From Actinoalloteichus hymeniacidonis (lineage in GTDB: Bacteria > Actinomycetota > Actinomycetes > Mycobacteriales > Pseudonocardiaceae): a stretch of 64,000 nt of DNA. A program made the position numbers and the translations under genes. The stretch spans positions 5,518,001 to 5,582,000 of the forward strand of contig NZ_JACHIS010000001.1 of NCBI RefSeq assembly GCF_014203365.1. The letters run 5' to 3'. The notes under the pieces are model-generated. The model searched no databases and was not told where the DNA came from. It saw only the letters and a list, made by a program, of their open reading frames with translations. Shown in pieces: positions 1 to 8,283 of the stretch; within the stretch, counting starts at the first letter, position 1, and each line of letters begins with the position of its first letter.

Positions 1-800
1 TATTGGATGACCGGGATGGTCGAGTTGCCCGGCCCGCCGCTGGTCATCAGGTAGATCTGGTCGAACACCTTCAGCGAGGCGAGCAGCTGGAGCACCAACA
101 CCAGTCCGGTGGTGCGGCCGAGCAGCGGCAGGGTGATGCGCCACAGCTGTCGCCAACGGTCCGCGCCATCCAGGGCCGCGGCCTCGTAGTACTCCTGCGG
201 GATCGATTGCAGCGCGGCGAGATAGAGCAGGAAGTTGAAGCCGACCGTCCACCAGGTGGTGGTCAGCACGATGGAGAACATCGCCATCGAGGGATCACTC
301 AGCCACCCGACATCGGTGTTCAGCCCGATCGCCGCGAGCATTCCGTCCGCCAGACCGAAATCCGGCTGGAAGATCCACACGAAGATCAGCGATACGACCG
401 TGGCGGGCAGCAGGAATGGGGCGAAGAACGACAGCCGCCAGAACCACCGTCCCGGCGTGAGCTGGTGCACCAACAGCGCGAGGATCAACCCGATGCCGAC
501 CAACAGCGGCGTGCTCAACACGGTGAACCACAGCGTGTTGCCCAGCGACACCCAGACGTCGGGGTCCCGGAACGCGGCGACGAAGTTGTCCAGCCCGACG
601 AACTCGCCGGGGGTGGACAGGCCTGCGTCGGTGGTGCTCGTGCCGAGGCCAGCGAGCAACGGCCAGATCAGGAAGGCCACGAAGAAGGCGAAGAACGGGA
701 GCACGAAGTACAGCCCCGTGAAGTCCGTCCGACGTCGGTTGGGCCTCGGTCCCGACGGATCGGCTAAGCGGCTGGGGCGCGCGGCGCTGCGCACTGCCAT
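1..800 (-). CDS. carbohydrate ABC transporter permease (MalF-type), 3' end cut by window edge
   Basis: Inner-membrane permease subunit of a CUT1-type sugar importer. The minus-strand frame from ATG at 800 stays open to the left edge (266 codons visible). It begins MAVRSAARPSRLADP, then has a first membrane helix (LYFVLPFFAFFVAFLIWPLL), several further hydrophobic segments and the cytoplasmic EAA loop EYYEAAALDGADRWRQLWRI, which contacts the ATPase. The order substrate-binding protein then permease on one strand, 20 bases apart, is that of a sugar-uptake operon; the second permease probably lies beyond the left edge. The substrate cannot be read from the sequence. Confidence 0.9.
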   Translation of the reverse strand, partial: MAVRSAARPSRLADPSGPRPNRRRTDFTGLYFVLPFFAFFVAFLIWPLLAGLGTSTTDAGLSTPGEFVGLDNFVAAFRDPDVWVSLGNTLWFTVLSTPLLVGIGLILALLVHQLTPGRWFWRLSFFAPFLLPATVVSLIFVWIFQPDFGLADGMLAAIGLNTDVGWLSDPSMAMFSIVLTTTWWTVGFNFLLYLAALQSIPQEYYEAAALDGADRWRQLWRITLPLLGRTTGLVLVLQLLASLKVFDQIYLMTSGGPGNSTIPVIQ

Positions 801-820
801 GGCCGTACCTCCGAAGATGG

Positions 821-2140
821 TCAGCGGGTTGGATCTGGGGTGTCGAGGAGGTTCTGCAGGGCGCTCTTCGCCTCGTCGAGTCCCTCTCGCGGGGTGGCGC
901 GACCGGTGAGGACGGAGGAGAACGCCGAGCCGAAGGAGATCCACAGTCGGGAGGCGGAGCCGCCGAACCAGACGGGCGGATCGATCTGCACGTCCTCGGC
1001 GACCGAGCTGTAGAGCGACTGTGGTCGCATCGACAGGAACTCGTCGCTGGTGGCGACGGGCTGGTAGGCCGGAAGATGGCCGCTCGCCGCCCATTGCAGG
1101 CTGTCCCGCAGCAGGTAGGCGATGAACTCGTAGGCGTTGCGCTGCTGCTCTCGATCGCTGCGATCGAGTTGATGCGGCAGGACGAAGACGTGCGAGTCGG
1201 CCTGCGCGACGTCGGTGTCGAAGATCTTGGGAATCCGGGCCATCCCGAAGGGCACCCCGGTCTCCTGGAAGGTGGCCAGCTCCCATTCGCCGTTCATATG
1301 GAAGCCGGCCTGACCGTTGCCGAAGATCGCGACCGACCCGTTGATGTCCATCTCGCGGGCGGCGCCGCCGCTGTGGGTCATCTGCTGCATGAAGTCGAGC
1401 GCTTCGAGGGCCTTGTCGTCGTCGATGGCCGATGCCTGGTTGTCCGGCGTCAGCAGTTCGCCTTCGAGTTGGCGATAGAGCGTGTACCAGAGGCGCCACG
1501 GCGTGATGCAGTCCGGACCGAGGGTCTCCATGGCCAGTCCGTGCACGCCGGTGATCTCCTGGGCGGCGGTGAAGGCGTCCAGGATCGCCTCGGGGCCCTC
1601 CAGTGCGCGTAGCTCGTCGTTCGCATCGAGCAGGCCCGCCTCGCGGCAGACGTCGAGGTTGTAATAGAGCACGAACGGGTGGGTGTCGAATGGGATCGCG
1701 AAGAGTCGGTCGCCGGAGTGGGAGCGCCGCCAGAGTTCGGCGGGGAAGTCCTCCTCGCGGATGCCGACCTCGGCCAACAGTTCGTCGTCGAAGGGGTCGA
1801 GCAGTCCGGCGGGGGCGTAGGCGCCGAGCCGGGCCAGGTGCAGGGCGGCCACATCGGAGGCGCGACCGCCCGCCCCGGCCATCGCGAGCTTGGTGTAATA
1901 CGGCTCGCCCCATTGCAGGGTGACGGCCTCCAAGCTGACCTGGGGGTGGGCGGCCCGGTAGCCGTCGAGCATCTGCTGCATGTTGACGCCGTCGCCGCCC
2001 GCGTAGAGATCCCAGAACCGCAGGCCTGCGTCCTGGCCGCCGAAGAAGGTCCTGGCGCTGCAACCGGACAACGCGCCGAGCGCGCCGATGCCGAGGGCAC
2101 CCGTGAGCAGGCCGCGCCTGCTCACGGTGAACGGCTTCAT
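821..2140 (-). CDS. extracellular sugar-binding lipoprotein of ABC transporter
   Basis: A 439-residue solute-binding protein. The N terminus SRRGLLTGALG carries a twin arginine and a hydrophobic stretch ending in lipobox LSGC, so the mature protein should be a Tat-exported lipoprotein. The body has the family-1 extracellular solute-binding pattern (early FWDLYAGGDGVN strand, AIPFDTHPFVLYYN, then NGQAGFHMNGEWEL). Its ATG overlaps the stop codon of the upstream gene as ATGA, implying translational coupling, and the permease follows 20 bases downstream. It would deliver a carbohydrate to the permease encoded at the left edge. The ligand is unknown. Confidence 0.9.
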   Translation of the reverse strand: MKPFTVSRRGLLTGALGIGALGALSGCSARTFFGGQDAGLRFWDLYAGGDGVNMQQMLDGYRAAHPQVSLEAVTLQWGEPYYTKLAMAGAGGRASDVAALHLARLGAYAPAGLLDPFDDELLAEVGIREEDFPAELWRRSHSGDRLFAIPFDTHPFVLYYNLDVCREAGLLDANDELRALEGPEAILDAFTAAQEITGVHGLAMETLGPDCITPWRLWYTLYRQLEGELLTPDNQASAIDDDKALEALDFMQQMTHSGGAAREMDINGSVAIFGNGQAGFHMNGEWELATFQETGVPFGMARIPKIFDTDVAQADSHVFVLPHQLDRSDREQQRNAYEFIAYLLRDSLQWAASGHLPAYQPVATSDEFLSMRPQSLYSSVAEDVQIDPPVWFGGSASRLWISFGSAFSSVLTGRATPREGLDEAKSALQNLLDTPDPTR

Positions 2141-3150
2141 CGCGTCTCGCCCGTCTGCGTGCCATCGGCCGATTCCGGCGCGGGCTCGAATCGACGCAGT
2201 CCCCCGATCGCCCTGCTGCCCAAGGGCGACATCTGGTCGAGCAGGCCGCGTCGCTCCAGTAGAGCCAGGCCGAGTTCGGCGCGGCGGACCCGCTCGCGGC
2301 CGGACTCCAGCACCGCGCCGCGCAGATGTCCGCCGGAGGGGTAGATGTCCGGGGCGTTGCGCAGGCCGAACTTGAGGTAGACGGGGGCGACGAGCCGGAC
2401 GAGTTCGGGTCCGTCGTAGTGCCGGATGAAACCGCCGAGGTTGTCCGGCGATTCGAGGTAGAAGTCGATGGCACTACGGCCCGCCGAGCGCAGGGCCGAG
2501 AGCTGGGCGAGGCTGAGGTCGCCGGGGACGTTCACCGAGTCGGCGCCCAGATTCTCGAACAGCGCGAAGGAAGCGGGATTCGCCGGTCCGATGAGCGCGG
2601 AGACCTTGAAGGTCAGATCGGCGGGCAGTTCACCGGTGGCCCGCAGGCGATGCAGCGCCCACAGCACACCTTCGTCGCCGACGAGCAGGCAGCGGACCCC
2701 GAGTTCCACGGCCCGCAACGCGTCTTCGAGGCTCTGCTCCAGTTGCTCGCCGCCGCGCGCCCTCGTACCGAGGTTGCCCGCCGCCGTGTACCGCCCGGCG
2801 CCGTAATCCCAGCTCGCGCGGGGACCGAGGAACAGACACAGCTCGATGTCGGCCTCGGCGCAGCGCTGCACCATGTCGGTGATCTCGGCGTCGGTCTGCA
2901 TCATCACGCCGCTGCCCTGGCTGACCCGGTGGATCGGTACCGACCGGCGGGCGGCCTCGTCCAGCACGGCGGCCAGCGCGTCCGGGCCCTCGACGGAGGG
3001 GATCTCCACCCGGAAGGCACCGCCGTCGGGGAAGGCCAGTGCGGACGTCGGCAGGGTGTTCGCGGCGCCCGGATAGCCGAGCCGGGCCAGCGACGCCGAC
3101 GCTGGCGATGTCTGGGTCGAACGCGGTACGTCTGAAGTCACCACAGGCAT
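2137..3150 (-). CDS. U32-peptidase-like TIM-barrel protein in sugar-uptake operon
   Basis: A 337-residue soluble protein, first gene of the minus-strand operon with the binding protein and permease. Repeating beta/alpha segments (for example VRCLLVGDEGVLWALHRL, LTFKVSALIGPANPASFALF, GADSVNVPGDLSLAQLSAL) and a late segment VYLKFGLRNAPDIYPSGGHL suggest the barrel of peptidase family U32; I do not see its usual C-terminal cysteine cluster, so peptidase activity is doubtful. ATG at 3150 is chosen; a GTG at 3189 is also in frame but neither has a clear Shine-Dalgarno. A palindromic box ends three bases upstream of 3150, so a repressor there would block initiation. Possibly a sugar-processing enzyme; function not assigned. 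Confidence 0.6.
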   Translation of the reverse strand: MPVVTSDVPRSTQTSPASASLARLGYPGAANTLPTSALAFPDGGAFRVEIPSVEGPDALAAVLDEAARRSVPIHRVSQGSGVMMQTDAEITDMVQRCAEADIELCLFLGPRASWDYGAGRYTAAGNLGTRARGGEQLEQSLEDALRAVELGVRCLLVGDEGVLWALHRLRATGELPADLTFKVSALIGPANPASFALFENLGADSVNVPGDLSLAQLSALRSAGRSAIDFYLESPDNLGGFIRHYDGPELVRLVAPVYLKFGLRNAPDIYPSGGHLRGAVLESGRERVRRAELGLALLERRGLLDQMSPLGSRAIGGLRRFEPAPESADGTQTGETR

Positions 3151-3153
3151 CCA

Positions 3154-3167
3154 TTCGATATTTCGGA
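3154..3167. promoter_or_regulatory. candidate IclR-type operator, box 1
   Basis: The sequence TTCGATATTTCGGA matches its own reverse complement at 10 of 14 positions and shares its first 12 bases exactly with a second box at 3339-3352. It lies immediately upstream of the probable start of the minus-strand sugar operon. An IclR-family regulator is encoded 1.4 kb away at 4758. Binding is inferred. Confidence 0.5.
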
Positions 3168-3338
3168 CCAAATCTGTCCAACCGAACACGAAAGTACGAC
3201 TGTGCTTGCAGTCACGTCAACCCCTGCATTGCCTGGACATCGACCGGATCGGCAATGGTGCAAACCATTACCTCGGACGGCCGGAACCTGCCATTCTGCC
3301 CATTACAGATGTTAAAGTCGTCGACAATTCGACGCATG

Positions 3339-3352
3339 TTCGATATTTCGAA
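3339..3352. promoter_or_regulatory. candidate IclR-type operator, box 2
   Basis: The sequence TTCGATATTTCGAA is a near-palindrome (12 of 14 positions symmetric) about 85 bases upstream of the dehydrogenase start at 3437, on the other side of the divergent gap from box 1. The 12-base core TTCGATATTTCG is common to both boxes, 185 bases apart. Confidence 0.5.
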
Positions 3353-3436
3353 TCAATACCCGCGCGGGCCGCACCCTCGGAGTCCTGCGCGGCGCCGAGG
3401 AGAACCGGTTCGCCAGCAGAATGGAGCCCCAGCCCG

Positions 3437-4522
3437 ATGAGCGACGCCGATGTCACACCGCGCAGCGCCACGCAGCCCGGCGCCCAGCACTGCGCAGCGG
3501 TGCGGGTCGAAGCCCCCGGAAGGCACAGGCTGATCGAGCACGAGGTACCCGCCCCCGGGCCGGGCGAGGTGCTCGTCGAAGTCGCCGCAGCGGGCGTGTG
3601 CGGCAGCGATGTCGAACTGTTCGAAGGCCGCAGGCCCGCCCCCTATGTTCGCTACCCGATCGTTCCCGGACACGAATGGGCAGGCCGGATCGCCGCCGTG
3701 GGCCAGGGTGCCGAGGCCTTGCCGATCGGCGCCTCCGTGGTCGCCGAAGGTTTTCGCTCCTGTCTGACCTGTGCACGCTGCCGGGCAGGCGAACCCACCC
3801 TGTGCACCGCCGACTACGCCGAGACCGGATTCACCCATCCCGGCGCGTTCTCCCGCTTCCTCACGGTGCCGAGCCGACTGGTCCACCTGCTGCCCGCCGA
3901 ACTGCCCACGGGCGCCGAACTCGGCGACTGCGCGCTGCTCGAACCCGCCGCCTGCGTGGCCGCCGGACTGCTGGCCGCCCAACCACGGCCGGGCGGGCGG
4001 TTCACCGTGCTGGGCACCGGAACCCTGAGTCTGCTCGCCGTGCAGATGTTGGCCGCCTATCGGCCCGAATCGCTCACCGTCGTGGGGAGGGGCGACCAAC
4101 ACTTCGCGCTCGCCGAGTCCTTCGGCGCGACCCGCTGCCTCCGCTCCGGCGACGCGGCCGGTTTGGCCGCGGTCGCGGGCCGGGCAGACCTGGTCTTCGA
4201 GGCGACCGGCGCGGCGGCGATGGTCCCGCTTTCGTTCGAATTGGCTCGCCGTGGCGCGACGGTGCTCCTCGAAGGCATCGCGGGTGCTGGGACCGTCGAA
4301 CTGGACCCCGACGTCTTCGCGCTCAAACAACTCACCGTGCGCGGCATCTTCGGCGCGGGCCCGGCGGCCTGGTCGCACGCCATCGACCAACTGCGCATCG
4401 GCGTGCTCGACCTGCCCAGCCTGGTGTCGCACCGCATCCCGCTCGCCGACTACGCGCGGGGCATGGAACTGCTCGGCAACCGGCCGCCGGAGTTGAAGAA
4501 GGTGCTGTTCGTGCCCGCGTGA
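3437..4522 (+). CDS. zinc-dependent medium-chain alcohol/polyol dehydrogenase
   Basis: A 361-residue NAD(P)-dependent oxidoreductase of the MDR superfamily, likely oxidising a sugar alcohol or sugar taken up by the divergent ABC system. The catalytic zinc region is visible as VCGSDVELFEG followed by the GHEWAG motif; the structural-zinc loop has closely spaced cysteines in CLTCARCRAGEPTLC; the nucleotide-binding fold starts near FTVLGTGTLSLLAVQ. ATG at 3437 is preferred because GGAG sits 10 bases upstream; the frame is open further upstream but that part reads as non-coding. The divergent operon and the IclR gene downstream make a compact catabolic locus. Confidence 0.87.
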   Translation: MSDADVTPRSATQPGAQHCAAVRVEAPGRHRLIEHEVPAPGPGEVLVEVAAAGVCGSDVELFEGRRPAPYVRYPIVPGHEWAGRIAAVGQGAEALPIGASVVAEGFRSCLTCARCRAGEPTLCTADYAETGFTHPGAFSRFLTVPSRLVHLLPAELPTGAELGDCALLEPAACVAAGLLAAQPRPGGRFTVLGTGTLSLLAVQMLAAYRPESLTVVGRGDQHFALAESFGATRCLRSGDAAGLAAVAGRADLVFEATGAAAMVPLSFELARRGATVLLEGIAGAGTVELDPDVFALKQLTVRGIFGAGPAAWSHAIDQLRIGVLDLPSLVSHRIPLADYARGMELLGNRPPELKKVLFVPA

Positions 4523-4757
4523 GACATCGACTGCGGCGCAACCGGTTTCGGCTACCGTGGCCGGGGATTCGGTTGTGCGACGGGTAGGCCGCCGATCCGA
4601 GGAATCGGACGGCTCCCCGGCCGCCGCCCAACCGACCCAAGGCGTGGAACAGCAAGGAGACCGGGATCACCGCGTGAGCGCAACTGCTTCGTCCGAGAGA
4701 CCGAACACGACTCGGTAGGCTCGAAAACCGGTCGGTGTAGCGGAAGGCAGGCATGGC

Positions 4758-5525
4758 ATGGCGCGACACGTTCCCGCGGTGATGCGCGCGGCGGACATCC
4801 TGGAGCTGTTCCTCGGCGAGCGGACCACGCTGTCCGCTCCGGAGGTCGCGAACCGGCTGGAACTGCCACGGAGCACGGTGCACGAACTCGTCACCACGCT
4901 GGTGGCCCGGGGCTACCTCGATCGCCAGCCCGGTGCGGAAACCCAGTACAAACTGGGCTTCCGACTGCTGGAGCTCGGCGCCCGCTACCAACAGGACCTC
5001 GATTTGGCCGCAGAAGGCGACGCGGTGGCGCGGCGGATCGCCCGCGAGTGCGGGGAGACCGTGCACGTCGCGGTGCTGGACGGCCTGGAGGTCGTCTACA
5101 TCTGCAAGATCGACTCGACGCACTCGGTGCGGATGATCTCCGGAGTGGGCAGGCGGCTGCCCGCACACTGCACCGCCGTCGGCAAGGTGCTGCTCGCCGG
5201 TCTGCCCACCGAAGAGGCGGATGCGCTGCTACGCGGCCACGAACTCCATCCGCTGACCCCCCGCAGCATCACCTCCGGGGCGGCCCTGCGCGGCCAACTC
5301 TCCGAGGTGCGGCGCACCGGCGTCGGCTACGAGATGTGCGAGTCCAACCCCGACGTCGGATGTGTGGCTGCCCCGGTGACCGACCACGCGGGCACCTGGG
5401 TGGCAGCGCTGAGCATCTCGGTGCCGACCGTCCGACACCGCGACGATGCCTGGCCGGAATGGGAACGACTGGTCCGCGACGGCGCCACCGAACTATCCCG
5501 CCGGTTGGGCAGCACGGTGCGTTGA
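4758..5525 (+). CDS. IclR family transcriptional regulator
   Basis: A 255-residue DNA-binding regulator. Residues about 5-65 form the winged helix-turn-helix (AADILELF, then LSAPEVANRLELPRSTVHELV), followed by an IclR effector-binding domain with the typical AHCTAVGKVLLAGL segment and a cysteine in GCVAAPV that lies at the ligand pocket in the family. GGAAGG is 10 bases before the ATG. It sits downstream of the dehydrogenase on the same strand and probably controls the divergent sugar operon through the TTCGATATTTCG boxes. Whether it represses or activates cannot be read from the sequence. Confidence 0.92.
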   Translation: MARHVPAVMRAADILELFLGERTTLSAPEVANRLELPRSTVHELVTTLVARGYLDRQPGAETQYKLGFRLLELGARYQQDLDLAAEGDAVARRIARECGETVHVAVLDGLEVVYICKIDSTHSVRMISGVGRRLPAHCTAVGKVLLAGLPTEEADALLRGHELHPLTPRSITSGAALRGQLSEVRRTGVGYEMCESNPDVGCVAAPVTDHAGTWVAALSISVPTVRHRDDAWPEWERLVRDGATELSRRLGSTVR

Positions 5526-5540
5526 GTCTTGCCGACCGAA

Positions 5541-5579
5541 ACGAGGGCGGACCGTTGGCATTCAACGGTCCGCCCTCGT
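5541..5579. terminator. bidirectional hairpin between iclR and metB
   Basis: A perfect 17-bp stem (ACGAGGGCGGACCGTTG and its complement) with a 5-base loop lies between two convergent genes; outer GACCGA/TCGGTC flanks can extend it. No long T tract follows, as usual for high-GC actinomycete terminators. Confidence 0.85.
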
Positions 5580-5592
5580 GGTCTCGGTCAGA

Positions 5593-6750
5593 TCAGCCCA
5601 GCGCCTCGGTCAGGTCGGCAATCAGATCATCGGCATCCTCGATGCCGACCGACAGCCGCACCAGGTCGTCCGGCACCTCAAGCTGCGAACCAGCCGTGCT
5701 GGCGTGCGTCATCTTGCCGGGGTGCTCGATCAACGATTCGACACCGCCCAGCGACTCGGCAAGCGTGAACAGCTTCGTCTTCGCACAGACCGCCAGCGCG
5801 GCGTCCACACCACCGGCCAGACGGAAGGACACCATGCCGCCCGCGCGACGCATCTGCTTGACCGCCACCTCGTGGCCGGGGTGCTCGGCCAGGCCCGGGT
5901 AGGCCACCGAGGTCACCGCCGGGTGGCTCACCAGCAGGTTCACGATCCGCTCCGCGTTGTCGCAGTGCCGATCCATCCGCACCGCGAGCGTCTTGATTCC
6001 CCGCAGCGTCAGGAACGCATCGAAAGGACCGGGCACCGCGCCCGCGCCGTTCTGCAGGAAGCCGAATCCCGCGTCCAGCGCCTCATCCGAGGTGATCGCC
6101 GCGCCGCCGACCACATCGGAGTGACCGCCCAGATACTTGGTGGTGGAGTGCACGACGACATCGGCGCCGAGGCCCAGCGGGGACTGGAGATACGGGGTGG
6201 CGAAGGTGTTGTCGACAACCAGCCGCGCGCCGAACTCCCGCGCGATCGCGCCCAACCCGGCGATGTCGGCGATGTTGAGCAGCGGGTTGGTGGGTGTCTC
6301 ACACCAGATGGCCTTGGTCTCCGGGCGCATCGCGGCCCGCACCGCGTCCAAATTCTGTAGCGGAACCGGGGTGTGCTCGATGCCCCACAGGCTGAAGACC
6401 TTGTCGATGAGCCGGTAGGTGCCGCCGTAGGCGTCGTTGGGAATGAGCAGGTGATCGCCGGGCTTGAGCAGCGTGCGCAGCACGGCGTCGGTCGCCCCCA
6501 TCCCCGAGGCGAAGGCGCGGGCATGCCTGCCGCCCTCCAGCGCGGCCAGACACTCCTCCAGCGCCGTCCGCGTCGGGTTGCCGGTCCGCGAGTACTCGTA
6601 GCCCGCCCGCATTCCGCCCACGCCGTCCTGGGCGTAGGTAGAGGTGGCATGGATGGGCACGATGACGGAACCGGTGGTCGGATCGGGTTCCTGGCCTGCG
6701 TGGATGGCGTTGGTGGCGAACCCGTGGCGCGCGTCGCTGGGCTGACTCAT
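5593..6750 (-). CDS. metB: cystathionine gamma-synthase (PLP enzyme)
   Basis: A 385-residue cytoplasmic PLP enzyme of the Cys/Met metabolism family that joins an activated homoserine and cysteine into cystathionine (gamma-synthase), or cleaves related substrates. Visible are YEYSRTGNPTR, the substrate-binding start of the fold, the aspartate of VVDNTFATPY, and the PLP lysine in STTKYLGGHSDVVGG. It sits near cbs with one membrane-protein gene between, the order seen in M. tuberculosis Rv1077-Rv1079. A TACGCT -10 box ends six bases before the ATG, so the mRNA should start at or next to the AUG. Cystathionine gamma-lyase is the main alternative call. Confidence 0.9.
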   Translation of the reverse strand: MSQPSDARHGFATNAIHAGQEPDPTTGSVIVPIHATSTYAQDGVGGMRAGYEYSRTGNPTRTALEECLAALEGGRHARAFASGMGATDAVLRTLLKPGDHLLIPNDAYGGTYRLIDKVFSLWGIEHTPVPLQNLDAVRAAMRPETKAIWCETPTNPLLNIADIAGLGAIAREFGARLVVDNTFATPYLQSPLGLGADVVVHSTTKYLGGHSDVVGGAAITSDEALDAGFGFLQNGAGAVPGPFDAFLTLRGIKTLAVRMDRHCDNAERIVNLLVSHPAVTSVAYPGLAEHPGHEVAVKQMRRAGGMVSFRLAGGVDAALAVCAKTKLFTLAESLGGVESLIEHPGKMTHASTAGSQLEVPDDLVRLSVGIEDADDLIADLTEALG

Positions 6751-6756
6751 CTGTCA

Positions 6757-6762
6757 AGCGTA
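6757..6762 (-). promoter_or_regulatory. metB -10 box, leaderless promoter
   Basis: On the minus strand TACGCT is followed by six bases (TGACAG) and then the ATG of metB. This spacing leaves no room for a ribosome binding site. No convincing -35 hexamer is seen. Confidence 0.6.
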
Positions 6763-6879
6763 GCGCCGTCATGTCCGCCGAACGGAGCAGCCCGGCGACA
6801 GAGCGTGGCAAGCCACGCGGGGACGTCGTCGAGCCGTGCTCACGCCGCGACCGACACATCCACTGCCACCCAACGAGAA

Positions 6880-6911
6880 GCGGCCCCGAACCCGCTGGGG
6901 TTCGAGGCCGC
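6880..6911 (-). terminator. hairpin downstream of the Gln/Pro-rich membrane protein gene
   Basis: GCGGCC-CGAACCC pairs with GGGTTCG-GGCCGC across a short loop, with one internal mismatch. It begins about 27 bases past the stop codon at 6938. Confidence 0.7.
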
Positions 6912-6937
6912 TCGCTAGGAAACGAGAACTGCTGTGC

Positions 6938-8131
6938 TCAGTAGCCGGGTCCCTGCTGCGGGAAGCCACCCTGGCCGGGGGGCGGGCCGGTCAACTGCTG
7001 CTTGACCTTGAGTTCCTGGGTGGTCTGCGGCAGCCACCACAGGACGATCACTCCACCCGCCAGCAGAAGCTGAAGCACGCCGATGACGTGGAAGGCCGTC
7101 GTCATCCCGAACAGCACTAGCGCGACGACAAGTCCGCCGGTGATGGTCAGGACGAGCCGACCCCAGTCCTGGCCTTGACCCGCGAACCAGCCGCCAACGC
7201 CGATGCCGACGTACAGCAGAAGGATGATGATGGACGGCCAGATCGGGACGGCGAAGCTGCTGGAGCCACCAAGGCTCGAAATCTGGTCGTTCAGGCTCAT
7301 CAGGTTGAACAACCCAAAAAGCGACAGCAGCAAGCCGACGCCGCCGACACCGACGCTGCTCCACAGCGCGATCGGGAGCATCTTGGTGCCCGTGCCGCCC
7401 GGGTACGCCTGCGGGTATTGGCCCTGCTGGCCATAGGGATTGGCGCCCCACTGCCCCTGACCGGGCTGCCCCGGCTGGCCGAACTGGCCCTGCGGCTGCT
7501 GACCGAACTGCTGCTGGCCGGGCTGCCCATAGCCCTGCTGCGGCTGCTGGCCGAACTGCTGCTGCTGGGGCTGGCCGAACTGCTGCTGGCCATAACCCTG
7601 CTGCTGACCGAACTGGCCCTGCGGCTGACCGAACTGCTGCTGGGGCTGCCCATAGCCCTGCTGCTGGCCGAACTGCTGCTGCTGAGGCTGCCCATAGCCC
7701 TGCGTCGGCTGCTGGCCGAACTGCTGCTGTTGCTGCTGGCCACCGCCACCGGCCACCACCTGCGTGGCGTCGGGGTTGGGCGTGCCACCGGCGGCCTGCT
7801 GGCCGGGGCGGACGACCTGGGTGGCGTCCGGGTTGCCGCCTCCGGGCGTTCCACCGGCGGCCGGTGCGCCGGGACGGACCACCTGGGTGGCGTCGGGATT
7901 GCCACCCGCCGGCGTTGCAGGGGCAGCGGCTGCGGCGGGCGCCGCAGCGGCCTGCTGGCCGGGACGCACGACCACGGTCCGCTCCGGCTCGTCGCCGCCG
8001 GAGTCCTGGTTCGTCGGAACCGGATTTTCCGTCGGTGTCGGTGCCGGGGTGGACGGCGTGCCCTGGCTGGGCTCGCCCCCCTGCCCGGGCTGCTGCGGCT
8101 GCGCGCCCTGGGGCGGCTGCGGAGCGCTCAT
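6938..8131 (-). CDS. Gln/Pro/Gly-rich four-helix membrane protein (Pra-like position)
   Basis: A 397-residue protein in two parts. Residues 1 to about 245 are low complexity: a Pro/Gln N terminus, then repeats ending NPDATQVV (three copies), then many QFGQ/GYGQPQ repeats. The rest is a membrane domain with about four hydrophobic segments (for example [19 protein letters not shown] and [20 protein letters not shown]) and a short GPPPGQGG tail. It lies between cbs and metB, where M. tuberculosis has the proline-rich antigen homologue Rv1078, so it is probably the counterpart. The acidic-Thr repeats look like kinase or FHA contact sites (inference). AGGGGG is 12-13 bases before the ATG. Function unknown. 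Confidence 0.85.
   Translation of the reverse strand: MSAPQPPQGAQPQQPGQGGEPSQGTPSTPAPTPTENPVPTNQDSGGDEPERTVVVRPGQQAAAAPAAAAAPATPAGGNPDATQVVRPGAPAAGGTPGGGNPDATQVVRPGQQAAGGTPNPDATQVVAGGGGQQQQQQFGQQPTQGYGQPQQQQFGQQQGYGQPQQQFGQPQGQFGQQQGYGQQQFGQPQQQQFGQQPQQGYGQPGQQQFGQQPQGQFGQPGQPGQGQWGANPYGQQGQYPQAYPGGTGTKMLPIALWSSVGVGGVGLLLSLFGLFNLMSLNDQISSLGGSSSFAVPIWPSIIILLLYVGIGVGGWFAGQGQDWGRLVLTITGGLVVALVLFGMTTAFHVIGVLQLLLAGGVIVLWWLPQTTQELKVKQQLTGPPPGQGGFPQQGPGY
7470..7735 (-). repeat. coding repeats for QFGQ/GYGQPQ peptides
   Basis: Short imperfect tandem repeats built on CTGCTGCTGGCCGAACTG (plus strand) encode the Gln/Gly/Phe/Tyr-rich region of the membrane protein at 6938-8131. They would be prone to slippage and length variation. 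Confidence 0.8.
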
Positions 8132-8283
8132 CGGGTGTTCAACCCCCTAAGGGTGTTTACGATTTCGGGTTACGAGCCCTCGGCGGTGCAGTCCCTGCAG
8201 ACAGCGCCGCCGACGAGCGTCCTTACGGTAGCCGATGGATGTGGGGCCACAGTCACGGATTGCGTTGATACAGGCCAATCCGG

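Noticed and set aside
1-800. Plus-strand frames at the left edge
   Set aside because: The minus strand encodes a clear ABC permease with membrane helices and the EAA loop; the plus-strand frames are shadows.
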